Source of the DNA: RGIG2041 sp045578865
Lineage (GTDB): Bacteria > Bacillota > Clostridia > UBA1381 > UMGS1253
Length of the DNA stretch: 64,000 bases
Assembly: GCA_045578865.1 (NCBI GenBank)
Contig: JAZNLB010000005.1
Coordinates: 62,001 to 126,000 of the forward strand
Direction of reading: 5' to 3'
Below are positions 24,548 to 33,566 of this stretch, piece by piece (position 1 is the stretch's first letter; every line of letters begins with the position of its first letter). Under the pieces are notes generated by a model. The model saw nothing but the letters and a program-made list of their open reading frames with translations. It did not search any database and was not told the origin of the DNA. Made by a program: the position numbers and the translations under genes.

Positions 24548-26029
24548 TTATTGTTCAAACAACTTGTTAATTTCTGTAATGGTTTCGCGCGTCAACAAAT
24601 CGCCGCCCTCATGACCGACATTACCGCTGGAAATATAGGCACTGTAATGCCCTGCCTTTTCCGCCTTTTCGGTCGGAAGATAGCCGGCACTGCCACAGCA
24701 GAGTTGAACAATAAAGGTCTGCTGGGCATAACTTCTTGCCTTGATGCGATTCCCGTAATCCAAAAACAGTTCAAACGGACTGGTTGCGAAAGCAATATTG
24801 CCAAAACGGACAACATGATATTCTATCGGGAATACTTCTTTAGTTTGCTGCTCTCGGTAGCGCTTAATCAAACCTGCGTGCACATACATGCGTGCATTGT
24901 CTTCAAAGTCGAAAACTTCCTTGTCCTTGTTGCGCTCCACATAGTACTCAATTTCGCGCACCGCATGATTGTACTCCGCCATTGTCGCCTTGCGAAGCGG
25001 CAAATCCAAATCCAATACCTTATGCACAAATTTTGCCTCGTCGTGCAATTCTTCTATTTCTTCGTATACAGAAATGATTTCATTTGCAATACGCTTACCT
25101 ACACGGTTGCAGCCTGCAATATCATACATCGACGGATCTGCCTTGCGCTTGATGAGATTTGGTCTCTTTACATTCGGGTCGTCAATCGGTGTCTCCGGAT
25201 CCACCCAACGCACAAGGTCTCTCGGACATTGGTCGCCTGCCGCGCCGCAAAGGCCGAGCAGATAAATATCCTCGCCGAATTTTTCACGCAAAAAGGCTTT
25301 TGTTCTGCCCCAATAATCGGCAGAAATAAAACTTCTTTGCTCCAAAATCTGCGCCGGGCATGCAATGTTTGCAACTACACCCGTCAGTTTCTTGTTTTTA
25401 TCAAAGGTATACAAAAGTTCGACACCCGAATCGTTGCCGCCTTCGAGCGCAACGAAGTTTGCAGTGTTGGTATCGCCCCACATCTGCGCCGAACCGTCAT
25501 CATAACTTACGCGGCGGCACATACCCACTGCCGCTCTGCCGAATTCGTTTGCATACATTGCATCCTGTCTTGCTTCCCATGCGTGCTTTGCAGCAAGCGC
25601 TACTTTTTCCACTGCAAATTCTAACGCTTCCTTGGGCGAAATCACGCTGTCGTCCGCCGTCACTTTCGATGCATACATTTTATCTTCCGGCAAAAACTCT
25701 TCCAAGATTTTTGCAGTTACATTAATCGGACTGCTCGCCAGTAAAAGCGATGTGTGCGTATGCGTTGCGGTAACGATGAGTTTGCGTACATCAAATCCCG
25801 GTAAAAGTGCCGCAAGTTTTTCTCTTGCCATCTCCAGTGCCGGAACACCCAGGTACACCAAGTCAGCGGAAACGATAATCATTTCATCACCGTTTGCTTC
25901 CACCGCCATCGCCGTTACACTAATTTCGGATTCAACAAACTCTGAAATTCTCTCAAAAAACTGCCCTGCAAGACTGACCTTTTTTTCAGGCACAAGGCTT
26001 TCTTCCGCCCAACCAATTTTCAAACTCAT
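24548..26029 (-). CDS. Neutral/alkaline non-lysosomal ceramidase-like hydrolase
   Basis: The 493-residue protein resembles the N-terminal catalytic domain of neutral ceramidases. The His cluster TATHTHTSLL (about 92-101) corresponds to the family Zn-binding region, and VSADLVYLG and GLCGAAGDQCPRDLV are further conserved blocks. No signal peptide is present, so it is cytoplasmic, unlike secreted ceramidases. It starts one base after the MFS transporter stop with GGGAGG before the ATG (26029). In the context of a sugar kinase and isomerase it more likely cleaves an amide or ester of a sugar-like compound than ceramide; that is inference. Confidence 0.75.
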   Translation of the reverse strand: MSLKIGWAEESLVPEKKVSLAGQFFERISEFVESEISVTAMAVEANGDEMIIVSADLVYLGVPALEMAREKLAALLPGFDVRKLIVTATHTHTSLLLASSPINVTAKILEEFLPEDKMYASKVTADDSVISPKEALEFAVEKVALAAKHAWEARQDAMYANEFGRAAVGMCRRVSYDDGSAQMWGDTNTANFVALEGGNDSGVELLYTFDKNKKLTGVVANIACPAQILEQRSFISADYWGRTKAFLREKFGEDIYLLGLCGAAGDQCPRDLVRWVDPETPIDDPNVKRPNLIKRKADPSMYDIAGCNRVGKRIANEIISVYEEIEELHDEAKFVHKVLDLDLPLRKATMAEYNHAVREIEYYVERNKDKEVFDFEDNARMYVHAGLIKRYREQQTKEVFPIEYHVVRFGNIAFATSPFELFLDYGNRIKARSYAQQTFIVQLCCGSAGYLPTEKAEKAGHYSAYISSGNVGHEGGDLLTRETITEINKLFEQ

Positions 26030-26030
26030 T

Positions 26031-27275
26031 TTATTTTCCTCCCGTATTATTGATAAACAAAGTCCATTTTTTATGCAACAAAACCGCAATCACGATAATT
26101 ACGATACCGCATATACCCCAACTCAAAACCACGCCGCTCCACGGCACATGCTCCGCCATCGCAGCAAAAATATAGGTCGCAACTACATTGCCCATTGCCG
26201 CCGAAGCGTTTAAAATACCGGCGAAGGTGCCACTTCGTTCGTAATCGGCAAACCGCGTCACCGGATAGGAATTGGAAAACGGCTGGGTTGCCTGAACAAA
26301 AATCATCGCGGCAGATATCAACACCAGAATTAACCAATAGCTCCAAATGCCAATCGTAGTTGCGATAAACAAAAACGGCAGTGCCAGAAATACAAATACA
26401 CAAATCGCCTGTGTTTCATTGTCTGTTACTTTTCTATGAAAGCCGTTTGCGATAAGCATACCCAAAATGGAGAATGCAATTAACAGTATCCCCATTCGGT
26501 TTGCCGCTGCCGCCGGCAAACCCTCATAGGATTCCATCAACATAACGGGCAACATCGTTTTCAGGGCAGAACTCACTGTCGTAATCAGAAAACTGATAAG
26601 CACCAGCCATAAAATGCCCGACTTTTGTATCAGGGTTTTCATATCCGTATTGTCTTTTTTTGTTGTGCGGACCGGTACTTGCAGCTCCACCTCAACCATG
26701 CGGCTTTCCAAAATCTTGTAGACAACCATCCAAACAACCAGCATCACCGCAAGCGCCACGGCAGAAACCAAAAAATTATCTACCCAGGTCGGCACAACGG
26801 ATGCAACCAGCAAACTGATCGCCTGTCCCGCACTCGTGGATAAAAGCACCCAAAAAACAGCAGTTTGTCTTACAGACGACACAATCTGCATCGTGGCAAT
26901 TTTCAAAGCACCCGGCCAAAGACCGAACTGTAATGCTGCATTGATTGCCCATACCGTCATAACCACGCCGTAACTTTGGTTAAAATAAATCACCATGTTG
27001 GCTGCAATACCGCTCACGATACCGATGATCACCATTTTGTAAGGTGAAAACTTATCCACTGCAAAACCACCGAGCACCTGGAAAATACCGTACACCAACC
27101 AAAACACCGCGCTGATTAAGCCCGTCTGCGATTTGGTCATGATACCGGCCTCTACAATAGATGCCATGACAGAAGAAAACATATTTTTTGTCATGTATAA
27201 AACCGTAAGCACCACAAATAGCAACACAAATAGCACGACACTGGATTGAACATCAGCAAGTTGTTTCGTTTTCAT
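26031..27275 (-). CDS. MFS transporter
   Basis: The 414-residue protein has about 12 hydrophobic segments and a central cytoplasmic loop around residues 195-215. A GGFAVDKFSPYK segment after the second helix matches the MFS A-motif region (G...D..GRR type). It resembles the glycerol-3-phosphate/hexuronate transporter group. It lies between an isomerase-like gene and a ceramidase-like gene and probably imports the substrate of this operon. It starts 16 bases after the isomerase stop. Confidence 0.83.
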   Translation of the reverse strand: MKTKQLADVQSSVVLFVLLFVVLTVLYMTKNMFSSVMASIVEAGIMTKSQTGLISAVFWLVYGIFQVLGGFAVDKFSPYKMVIIGIVSGIAANMVIYFNQSYGVVMTVWAINAALQFGLWPGALKIATMQIVSSVRQTAVFWVLLSTSAGQAISLLVASVVPTWVDNFLVSAVALAVMLVVWMVVYKILESRMVEVELQVPVRTTKKDNTDMKTLIQKSGILWLVLISFLITTVSSALKTMLPVMLMESYEGLPAAAANRMGILLIAFSILGMLIANGFHRKVTDNETQAICVFVFLALPFLFIATTIGIWSYWLILVLISAAMIFVQATQPFSNSYPVTRFADYERSGTFAGILNASAAMGNVVATYIFAAMAEHVPWSGVVLSWGICGIVIIVIAVLLHKKWTLFINNTGGK

Positions 27276-27291
27276 TCTCTTTTGGTCCTCG

Positions 27292-28638
27292 TTAAATAAT
27301 TTCTATTCCCAAAATGTCGCACAGATTTTCAATCAATTCCGTGTTATCGCCGTAAGAAATGATATAGTGCTGGCACATTACATTCTGTGCAAAATCCTCT
27401 ACATCATCTAAAAGAATTTCCAAACCCGGAAGTTGCGGTGCCGGCTGTGTCCAGCCTGCTTCTTCCCACTTCCTCGGCGTAATGCCCTCACCGGTTACCA
27501 TGTGCATATAGTATCTGCCGTCATCATAGGTCAAGCGGCACATCGTCACCTTGCCCGTCTTAACACGGCTGACATTCAAAATACCTTCGGAAAGTTCACC
27601 GAATGCCGCCGGCATCACGGTTACATCACCGTCTACGACTTCCGCCGGCACATAGTCCGGTACGCCGGCAAGCACACGGTCGGTAAAGAATTCATAAAAT
27701 TCCAAATAAAAGGCGCACTGACCGGTTAAGTATTTTACCATCAACTGTGTGATGTTGCCAAGTCCGTCATTTTCCGGAACGGTGCAAAGACCTTCTTCAT
27801 CTGCCAGAAGCATAAAAATCGGTGCAGGCGGGAAGCCTAACAGCTTCTTCATGCCGTCTACATCTTTTAAGGAAATTGCATCATAGCCGCGCTCGTCGCA
27901 AATAGATTTTGCCGCAAGGTAATAGCCTGCCGCTTTCTTCATACTCTCCGGATTTGCCGGCTTAACAAAGTTCCACTTGGACATACACTTGTCTATAACT
28001 TCCTGCTTTTGTGCGTCCGTAATCTTTTGATAACGCTGCTCAAGTTCCAGCATTTCAAATGTTTCGATTTCCGGTCCGATTTCACGCTTTAAAGACGGTC
28101 CATCCACCTGTGTACCGTAAAGATTCATATCACGGTAGCCAGCCATACCGCTGCGTGCGTGGCGCAGTTTCGCCGCCGCCGAAGCTGCCAGGGCGTAGTT
28201 ATATACCGCCTTGGTCTTACTCGGAAGTCCAATAATATCGTACACATACTTAAAGGTGTAACCTAAATCGTAGAATGTTTTGCGGATTGCCGTTGTGCCT
28301 GCCTGGTCAGCCGTTGTAACCAGTCTGCCTTCTTCCATCCAACCGCAAAGACCCCAGAGCACCATCGGTTTATGTCTAAAATGCTCCGTTACCTTTACAA
28401 CCGCATGTGTCGGAATCCAACCGGCGATGCAAACCACCAGCACATCAAATTCCTGCCCCTTTAAAGCGGCAACTGCTTTTTGTACATCTTTTTCTTCGTA
28501 ATCATCTGTCACCGGATACACGGAAATTAAATCCATACCCTCTGCTTTAAGTGCCGCTTCCGCTTCTGTGCACTTTTTTACAATAATGTCATACGGTGTG
28601 TTAACCTCACCAAAACCTACAAATGCTGCTTTTACCAT
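27292..28638 (-). CDS. L-fucose/L-arabinose isomerase-like protein
   Basis: The 448-residue protein belongs to the fucose/arabinose isomerase superfamily: an N-terminal Rossmann-like domain (FDVLVVCIAGWIPTHAV, then VLWGLCGW) and a C-terminal catalytic-type domain (LADEEGLCTVPENDGLGNITQL). It is shorter than FucI (about 590 residues) and closer in size to AraA. Such proteins interconvert aldoses and ketoses with Mn; several short members are of unknown specificity. It stops 292 bases into the operon behind an FGGY kinase, fitting an isomerase-kinase route for a deoxy or pentose sugar. Confidence 0.78.
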   Translation of the reverse strand: MVKAAFVGFGEVNTPYDIIVKKCTEAEAALKAEGMDLISVYPVTDDYEEKDVQKAVAALKGQEFDVLVVCIAGWIPTHAVVKVTEHFRHKPMVLWGLCGWMEEGRLVTTADQAGTTAIRKTFYDLGYTFKYVYDIIGLPSKTKAVYNYALAASAAAKLRHARSGMAGYRDMNLYGTQVDGPSLKREIGPEIETFEMLELEQRYQKITDAQKQEVIDKCMSKWNFVKPANPESMKKAAGYYLAAKSICDERGYDAISLKDVDGMKKLLGFPPAPIFMLLADEEGLCTVPENDGLGNITQLMVKYLTGQCAFYLEFYEFFTDRVLAGVPDYVPAEVVDGDVTVMPAAFGELSEGILNVSRVKTGKVTMCRLTYDDGRYYMHMVTGEGITPRKWEEAGWTQPAPQLPGLEILLDDVEDFAQNVMCQHYIISYGDNTELIENLCDILGIEII

Positions 28639-28641
28639 AAT

Positions 28642-30051
28642 TTACATCTCCTTTTTTACATTTAATAAACGATCATAATATTCAAACTGTGCATACGCCG
28701 CACTGTAATCCTCGCCCGTTGGCGCATAAACCTTATCCGTTTCAATTTTTTCGCAAGCAGACTTGACGGATGCAAAACATCCGCTGCCGACACCGGCTAA
28801 AATGGCTGCTCCGAGACAAGCGGTTTCCTTGTTTTTGAGCGTCACGAGCGTTTTGCCGGTCAGGTTCGCTTTCATTGAGCACCAAAGCGGCGAAGCTGCG
28901 CCGCCACCCATGGCACGAATCTCGTTTACCGGCACCTTCAAATAATCCAGATTGCTCTTTAAAATGCAGGTTACCGACTCCATGATACTACGCACAAAAT
29001 GTGCACTTGTGTGCTCCGGCATCAGCCCTGTAAAACTACCGCGCGCATCCGGATTGTACTTCGGCATCGTCGAGCCGCACAGATACGGCAAAAATGTTAC
29101 ACCGTCAGAACCGATAGGAACCTCCTTTGCCATTTCGTCCAGCTCAGCAAATGTTTTGTCTTTCAAAAAGGCATTTTTAAACCATTTAAGCGCCATGCCC
29201 GCCGTCGGGCTCCACGAAAGCAGACAGTAGCCGTCATCGTAATTATAATGGCACGGCACGATGCTTTCCGGGTCGTAAGCCGGTACACTGTCCGTCGGCA
29301 TAAAAATCGCCATGGTTGTGCCCGTCATTTCACTGACAATCCCTTTTTGCACAACGCCTGCACCGATAGCACCTGCCACCTGGTCCATCGCCGAAGTGCA
29401 TATGCGGATGCCTTCATAATCACCGACCGCCTTGCCGCTCGAAAGCAATGTGGGCAGCATGGAATCGTCCACGCCAATAAAGTCGAGCATTTCCTTCCAC
29501 CATGTACCATGGTTAATGTCAAAATACAAACTCGAAGATTGCAGCGTTTTCTCGGTCACAAAATTTTTCGTCAATTTATAGAGAATATAATCTTCCAAAA
29601 GAAAAATTTTCTTGGTCTTTGCCCAAATTTCAGGCTCGTGCTTTTGAATCCACATCAACTTGCACGCAGGCCAAGTTGCCGTAATCTCCGGCTGTCCCGT
29701 CACGGCGTATACCTTTTCTCTGCCGAAATGCGCCTCGATAGCCGCCGCCTCCTCGGTGGCACGGTTGTCCAGCCACACAATCGCATCGCGAACAGGGTTG
29801 CCGTCTTCATCTGCCAAAATCAAAGTTTCACACTGGGTATCAATCGCCAAGGCATCTACGGTATCTTCCACGCGGATTTTACCGAGCACGGTTTTGAAAA
29901 TATCCCAGTAACGCTCTGCCTCAAATTCGACGATATCGCCTTTTGTTTTTAAAGTATAATCCTCCGACACACAGGCAAGTTGATTTAAATTTTCATCAAA
30001 CAGTGCCGCCTTCACCGAAGTTGTGCCATAATCCACACCAAGCAAATTCAT
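28642..30051 (-). CDS. FGGY-family carbohydrate kinase
   Basis: The 469-residue kinase has the FGGY N-terminal phosphate-binding motif LLGVDYGTTSVKAALFD, a catalytic Asp in WLDNR / CTSAMDQVAGAIGAG, and the C-terminal adenosine region RAMGGGAASPLWCSMKANLTG. Close families are xylulokinase, fuculokinase and rhamnulokinase, so the substrate is a ketose or polyol not identified here. The ATG at 30051 follows AAAGGAG by 8 nt; upstream in-frame codons belong to the leader. It opens the operon under the promoter at 30160-30188. Confidence 0.87.
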   Translation of the reverse strand: MNLLGVDYGTTSVKAALFDENLNQLACVSEDYTLKTKGDIVEFEAERYWDIFKTVLGKIRVEDTVDALAIDTQCETLILADEDGNPVRDAIVWLDNRATEEAAAIEAHFGREKVYAVTGQPEITATWPACKLMWIQKHEPEIWAKTKKIFLLEDYILYKLTKNFVTEKTLQSSSLYFDINHGTWWKEMLDFIGVDDSMLPTLLSSGKAVGDYEGIRICTSAMDQVAGAIGAGVVQKGIVSEMTGTTMAIFMPTDSVPAYDPESIVPCHYNYDDGYCLLSWSPTAGMALKWFKNAFLKDKTFAELDEMAKEVPIGSDGVTFLPYLCGSTMPKYNPDARGSFTGLMPEHTSAHFVRSIMESVTCILKSNLDYLKVPVNEIRAMGGGAASPLWCSMKANLTGKTLVTLKNKETACLGAAILAGVGSGCFASVKSACEKIETDKVYAPTGEDYSAAYAQFEYYDRLLNVKKEM

Positions 30052-30159
30052 ATCTTTCTCTCCTTTACCAGGCACACACAAACCAGCCATCATCTCGCAA
30101 AGGTTAAATGTTCCGTGATAAATTTTTTCATGGTTCTTTTTCATAGAACCTTTCGGCAC

Positions 30160-30188
30160 ATTATATCATTTTGCACGCCAATAGTCAA
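30160..30188 (-). promoter_or_regulatory. Sigma-A-type promoter of the sugar catabolic operon
   Basis: Minus strand: -35 TTGACT (30183-30188), 17-base spacer, consensus -10 TATAAT (30160-30165). The leader of about 100 nt contains a hairpin GGTTCT...AGAACC (30131-30151). No regulator gene adjoins the operon. Confidence 0.82.
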
Positions 30189-30250
30189 ATATTTTCAAGC
30201 AAAACTTTATTAGAAATCATCTAAATTTTTAAAAAATGAACGAGATGAAA

Positions 30251-31255
30251 TCAACCCTGTTTTTTTGGAAACAACATCCGTATTGTACGGGACGGAAAAA
30301 AGAAAAAGTTGAAAACTTTTGTCTTTTTAGCTACCCACGCAGCAAACACACTCGCACCCAGTCCGAACGCAGCTGCGACAAGCAGATGCACAGGCCAAAA
30401 AGTGATACCGAAGCGCACAAGTACAATGCGTACCCCTGCCGTAAAAATCGTATGCAAAAGATAAATCTGAAACGCATAGCGATTTAAAAAATCGAGTGCA
30501 CTTGCAAATACACGCCATCTTTGCATAAGCGAAACCGCCAAAATGCTTGCATATATACCGAGCGAAAGCAAAAGTTCTTTGTAACCCCACGCTTCCGCCT
30601 TGCCCCAATAGACCAAACCAAAGCCCAGTAAAATATGTACCAGCACTACGCCCACCTTGCCGGCAGACGGCATTTTTTCCAAAGACTGCACATCTATCGC
30701 ACTGCCCAGACCGAACGCAAGCGCACTGCCAAACACAATGTCAAAACAGCCGAGCGAGCCGCCCATAACCGGTACAATGTAAGCAACACCCGCCAAAAGC
30801 AGCGTCAGAAGCCACGGCTTGAATACATCGGATAACAATGTCCAAAGCACCAAAAGGAAAAACAGGGCATACAAATACCAATACTGTGCAATCGGTGTTT
30901 TCCAAATATGGAGAATGTCCATCAGTGTAAACGGGGTGTTGGTCTGCCCTACAAGAGCATTGATGCAAACATATACCGCCGAAAAAAACACATACGGCAC
31001 ACCGAGATTCAATGCCTTGTGTGCGACAAATCCAAGCCTGCTTTTTTTAGAACGCCAACCGCCCGTCAGGCGAAATACATTGCCGCTCAGAAACAGAAAG
31101 AGCGGCACATGAAACGACCAAATAAAAGTTTCCAGTGCGCCAAAAAACGCCGGCATCGGCACAAAAGCATTTCGCATACCCATAATCACATGGCCGAAGA
31201 GCACCAAAAAGCACGCATAACCGCGCAAACGGTCAACCAATGTGTTTCTTTGCAT
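30251..31255 (-). CDS. Acyltransferase-3 family membrane protein (glycan O-acetyltransferase type)
   Basis: The 334-residue protein has about ten membrane segments and the N-terminal acyltransferase-3 pattern RLRGYACFLVLFGHVIMG with the family His, then SFHVPLFLFLSG. These enzymes move acetyl or other acyl groups onto extracellular sugars. It is the last gene of the polysaccharide locus, its ATG overlapping the previous stop by one base. A role in O-acetylating the polymer is likely from context. Confidence 0.85.
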   Translation of the reverse strand: MQRNTLVDRLRGYACFLVLFGHVIMGMRNAFVPMPAFFGALETFIWSFHVPLFLFLSGNVFRLTGGWRSKKSRLGFVAHKALNLGVPYVFFSAVYVCINALVGQTNTPFTLMDILHIWKTPIAQYWYLYALFFLLVLWTLLSDVFKPWLLTLLLAGVAYIVPVMGGSLGCFDIVFGSALAFGLGSAIDVQSLEKMPSAGKVGVVLVHILLGFGLVYWGKAEAWGYKELLLSLGIYASILAVSLMQRWRVFASALDFLNRYAFQIYLLHTIFTAGVRIVLVRFGITFWPVHLLVAAAFGLGASVFAAWVAKKTKVFNFFFFPSRTIRMLFPKKQG

Positions 31256-32190
31256 TATTTCACCTCGTCTTTTTTACTTTCGCAAAAAGCAGATACAATG
31301 TATTTCGGTCTGCCCTTGATTTCCTCATAAATCCGTGCGACATAATAGCCGATAATCCCCAGGGAAATCATCATAATGCTACCGATGAAAATCGTTACCC
31401 AAATCACCGTAGTCATACCTTCCAGTGCACGCCCCATCAATTTATCGACGAGCGCCCACACACCTAAAACCACCGTAACAATCAACATAAACACACCAAG
31501 CACCGTTACAATCTGCATCGGTGCGGTGGAATAGGCAGAAATATTGGAAACGGCATAACGCATCAATCCTTTTGCGGACCATTTTGACTGCCCCGCCGTG
31601 CGCGATTGCACCTCAAACTCCACCGTTGCTTTTTTATAGCCCACCCAAAAGGAAATCGCCCTGAAAAAACCTTTCCTTTCGGGAATGCGGTTGAGCACAT
31701 CAATCACCTTGCGGTCCAGCAATTTAAAGTCCGATGCCCCCGCCATGTCAAAACCGACCAAAGAACTCAAAATTGCATAGAAACTGCGTGCGGCAAAACC
31801 ACGCAGCACATCTTCTTTGCCGCGCGAACTTTTTATCCCCTCCACAATTTCATACCCTTGCGTCCACAGTTGATACATCTCAACGATTTTTTCGGGTGGA
31901 TGCTGCAAATCACAATCGAGCACCACAGCGCAATCTCCCCGCACTGCCGCAAGCCCTGCGGCAATGGCAGCTTCTTTGCCGAAATTTCTGGAAAAATGCA
32001 AACCTCGGATATGCGGATACCCCTCGGCAAGCGCCGTTATTTTTGCGTAGGTATCATCCGAAGAGCCGTCATCAACATACAACATTTCAAACGAAATACC
32101 TGCACCATTTAATATGCCCGAAATTTCATGATACGCGCGCTCGATATTGTCGCTTTCATTATAGGCCGGCAAGATAACCGATAACATCAT
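31255..32190 (-). CDS. GtrB/DPM1-like polyprenyl-phosphate glycosyltransferase
   Basis: The 311-residue protein has an N-terminal GT2 domain (VILPAYNESDNI, VDDGSSDDT, and the metal motif in VLDCDLQHPPE) followed by two C-terminal membrane helices (about 228-250 and 263-290). This is the layout of GtrB and bacterial dolichol-phosphate-mannose-synthase-like enzymes, which make a polyprenyl-phosphate-linked sugar on the inner face. GtrA- and GtrII-like partners occur in the same locus. Start 32190 is chosen because GAGGAG lies 5 nt upstream; a GTG two codons earlier abuts that site. Confidence 0.85.
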   Translation of the reverse strand: MMLSVILPAYNESDNIERAYHEISGILNGAGISFEMLYVDDGSSDDTYAKITALAEGYPHIRGLHFSRNFGKEAAIAAGLAAVRGDCAVVLDCDLQHPPEKIVEMYQLWTQGYEIVEGIKSSRGKEDVLRGFAARSFYAILSSLVGFDMAGASDFKLLDRKVIDVLNRIPERKGFFRAISFWVGYKKATVEFEVQSRTAGQSKWSAKGLMRYAVSNISAYSTAPMQIVTVLGVFMLIVTVVLGVWALVDKLMGRALEGMTTVIWVTIFIGSIMMISLGIIGYYVARIYEEIKGRPKYIVSAFCESKKDEVK

Positions 32191-32192
32191 CT

Positions 32193-33560
32193 TCACTCCT
32201 CTTCAAAGATTTTTTCCAGTTGTGCAACCGGCATAGGACGATAGTAGTAAAAACCTTGCAGCATATCGCAGCCGGCCCGAATGGCCGCCGCCTCCTGCTC
32301 CGGTGTCTCAATCCCTTCGCACACCGTTTTAAACCCAAGCTCGTGCGCTGTACGCACAACATTTTGCAAAATGGTCCATCCCGCTTGCGTTGTTGCATTT
32401 TTTGTGATAGACCTGTCAATTTTTACAGTGGTGATATCGAAATTCTGCAAATCGCCAAACGATGTATAACCGCTGCCGAAATCATCGAGCAAAATTAAAA
32501 ATCCCATAGCGCGCAAGGTGCAAAGGTTTTCGCGCATCTGCTCGCGCGCCGCTCCGACAATGCTTTCATCTTCTAAAATTTCAATCGCCAATGCCGATGC
32601 CGATACGCCGTAATTTTCTAAAATCTGTCGGATTTTTTCTGCGAAATCCGGCGCACACAAGGTACTTCTGGAGAAGTTGACCGTATATACATACGCACTG
32701 CGCTGTGCAAGACGGTGCGACACCCACTTGCAGTTTTTTTCAAATATATAGTAATCGAATTTGTCTTTTAAACCAACCGAGTTAACCGCCGACAAAAATC
32801 TGCCCGGTGACAATACGCCCTCGTCCTCGGAATTGAGGCGCGCAAGCACTTCTGCGCCGACAATTTTCTTCGTTTTTGCATCCACCACCGGCTGATATTC
32901 CAGAAAAAAGCGGTTATTGTCAATCTCGGCTTCGATTTTATTTTCTATATCCATTTTCTGTTCGAGCATTTTAGAACCGACACTCGTCCACTCCACAGAC
33001 GGCTTGTGCTCCGCCTGTGCAAGAATAGATGCCTTTTTTGCGCGTTCAAGCGCAACTTCAAACTCCGCTTCTGTCGTGCTCGCACTGTAATATCCGAAGG
33101 CAAAATCCACAACATTGATGGCTTTGTGCTTTAAAAGTAACCGCCCGATTTCGGTAATACAGTCTGCAACAACCATCTTTGTACGCGCACTGTCCCATCC
33201 GCAAAGCGCAATGTAGCCCGCCTCTTCGCAAACGGTGATTCCGCCCGCCTGCGTATAAAACTTGTGCAAAAACAGCCCTGCAATCTCCATTTCAATCTTT
33301 TCAATGTCCGCTGCCGAATACAGTCCGCGTGCGCGGTCGGTAGAAAACATGATATAAACCATACTGCGCTGCACTCGGTCTCGGACAAACGCTTCGTAAT
33401 TTTTCTTTAATCGGGCAAGATTGACAAAATCCGCACCAACCGTTCCCTTTGCCATTCGCACGCCCTGCATGGCCAGATAAGCACCGATGCCACCGAACAC
33501 CAAAAAAAGCATAACCAGCATGGTGAGCAAAATGTAAGGATATTCAAAAAGAATTTTCAA
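32193..33560 (-). CDS. Membrane EAL-domain c-di-GMP phosphodiesterase with degenerate GGDEF-like region
   Basis: The 455-residue protein has one N-terminal membrane helix (about 8-32) and a GGDEF-fold-like region that lacks the GGDEF motif (residues 50-190). Its C-terminal EAL domain (about 215-452) keeps the catalytic set: Glu in GAEVLARL, Asn in VNFSRSTL, EILED, the Asp pair in LLDDFGSGYTS, Lys in VKIDRS, CEGIET and QGFYYYRP. It is therefore predicted to hydrolyse c-di-GMP. The start is TTG at 33560, the only codon with a spaced site (GGGGTG, 7 nt). It lies among glycosyltransferase genes of the polysaccharide locus. Confidence 0.87.
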   Translation of the reverse strand: MKILFEYPYILLTMLVMLFLVFGGIGAYLAMQGVRMAKGTVGADFVNLARLKKNYEAFVRDRVQRSMVYIMFSTDRARGLYSAADIEKIEMEIAGLFLHKFYTQAGGITVCEEAGYIALCGWDSARTKMVVADCITEIGRLLLKHKAINVVDFAFGYYSASTTEAEFEVALERAKKASILAQAEHKPSVEWTSVGSKMLEQKMDIENKIEAEIDNNRFFLEYQPVVDAKTKKIVGAEVLARLNSEDEGVLSPGRFLSAVNSVGLKDKFDYYIFEKNCKWVSHRLAQRSAYVYTVNFSRSTLCAPDFAEKIRQILENYGVSASALAIEILEDESIVGAAREQMRENLCTLRAMGFLILLDDFGSGYTSFGDLQNFDITTVKIDRSITKNATTQAGWTILQNVVRTAHELGFKTVCEGIETPEQEAAAIRAGCDMLQGFYYYRPMPVAQLEKIFEEE

Positions 33561-33566
33561 TCTCCA

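Noticed and set aside
24518..25624. Long open frame (368 codons) on the plus strand opposite the ceramidase-like gene
   Set aside because: It has no ribosome binding site or promoter, a basic Cys/His-rich composition typical of antisense frames, and lies entirely over a well-supported minus-strand gene.
28999..29952. Open frame of 317 codons on the plus strand opposite the FGGY kinase
   Set aside because: Antisense shadow of a conserved gene; Arg/His-rich with no recognisable domain.
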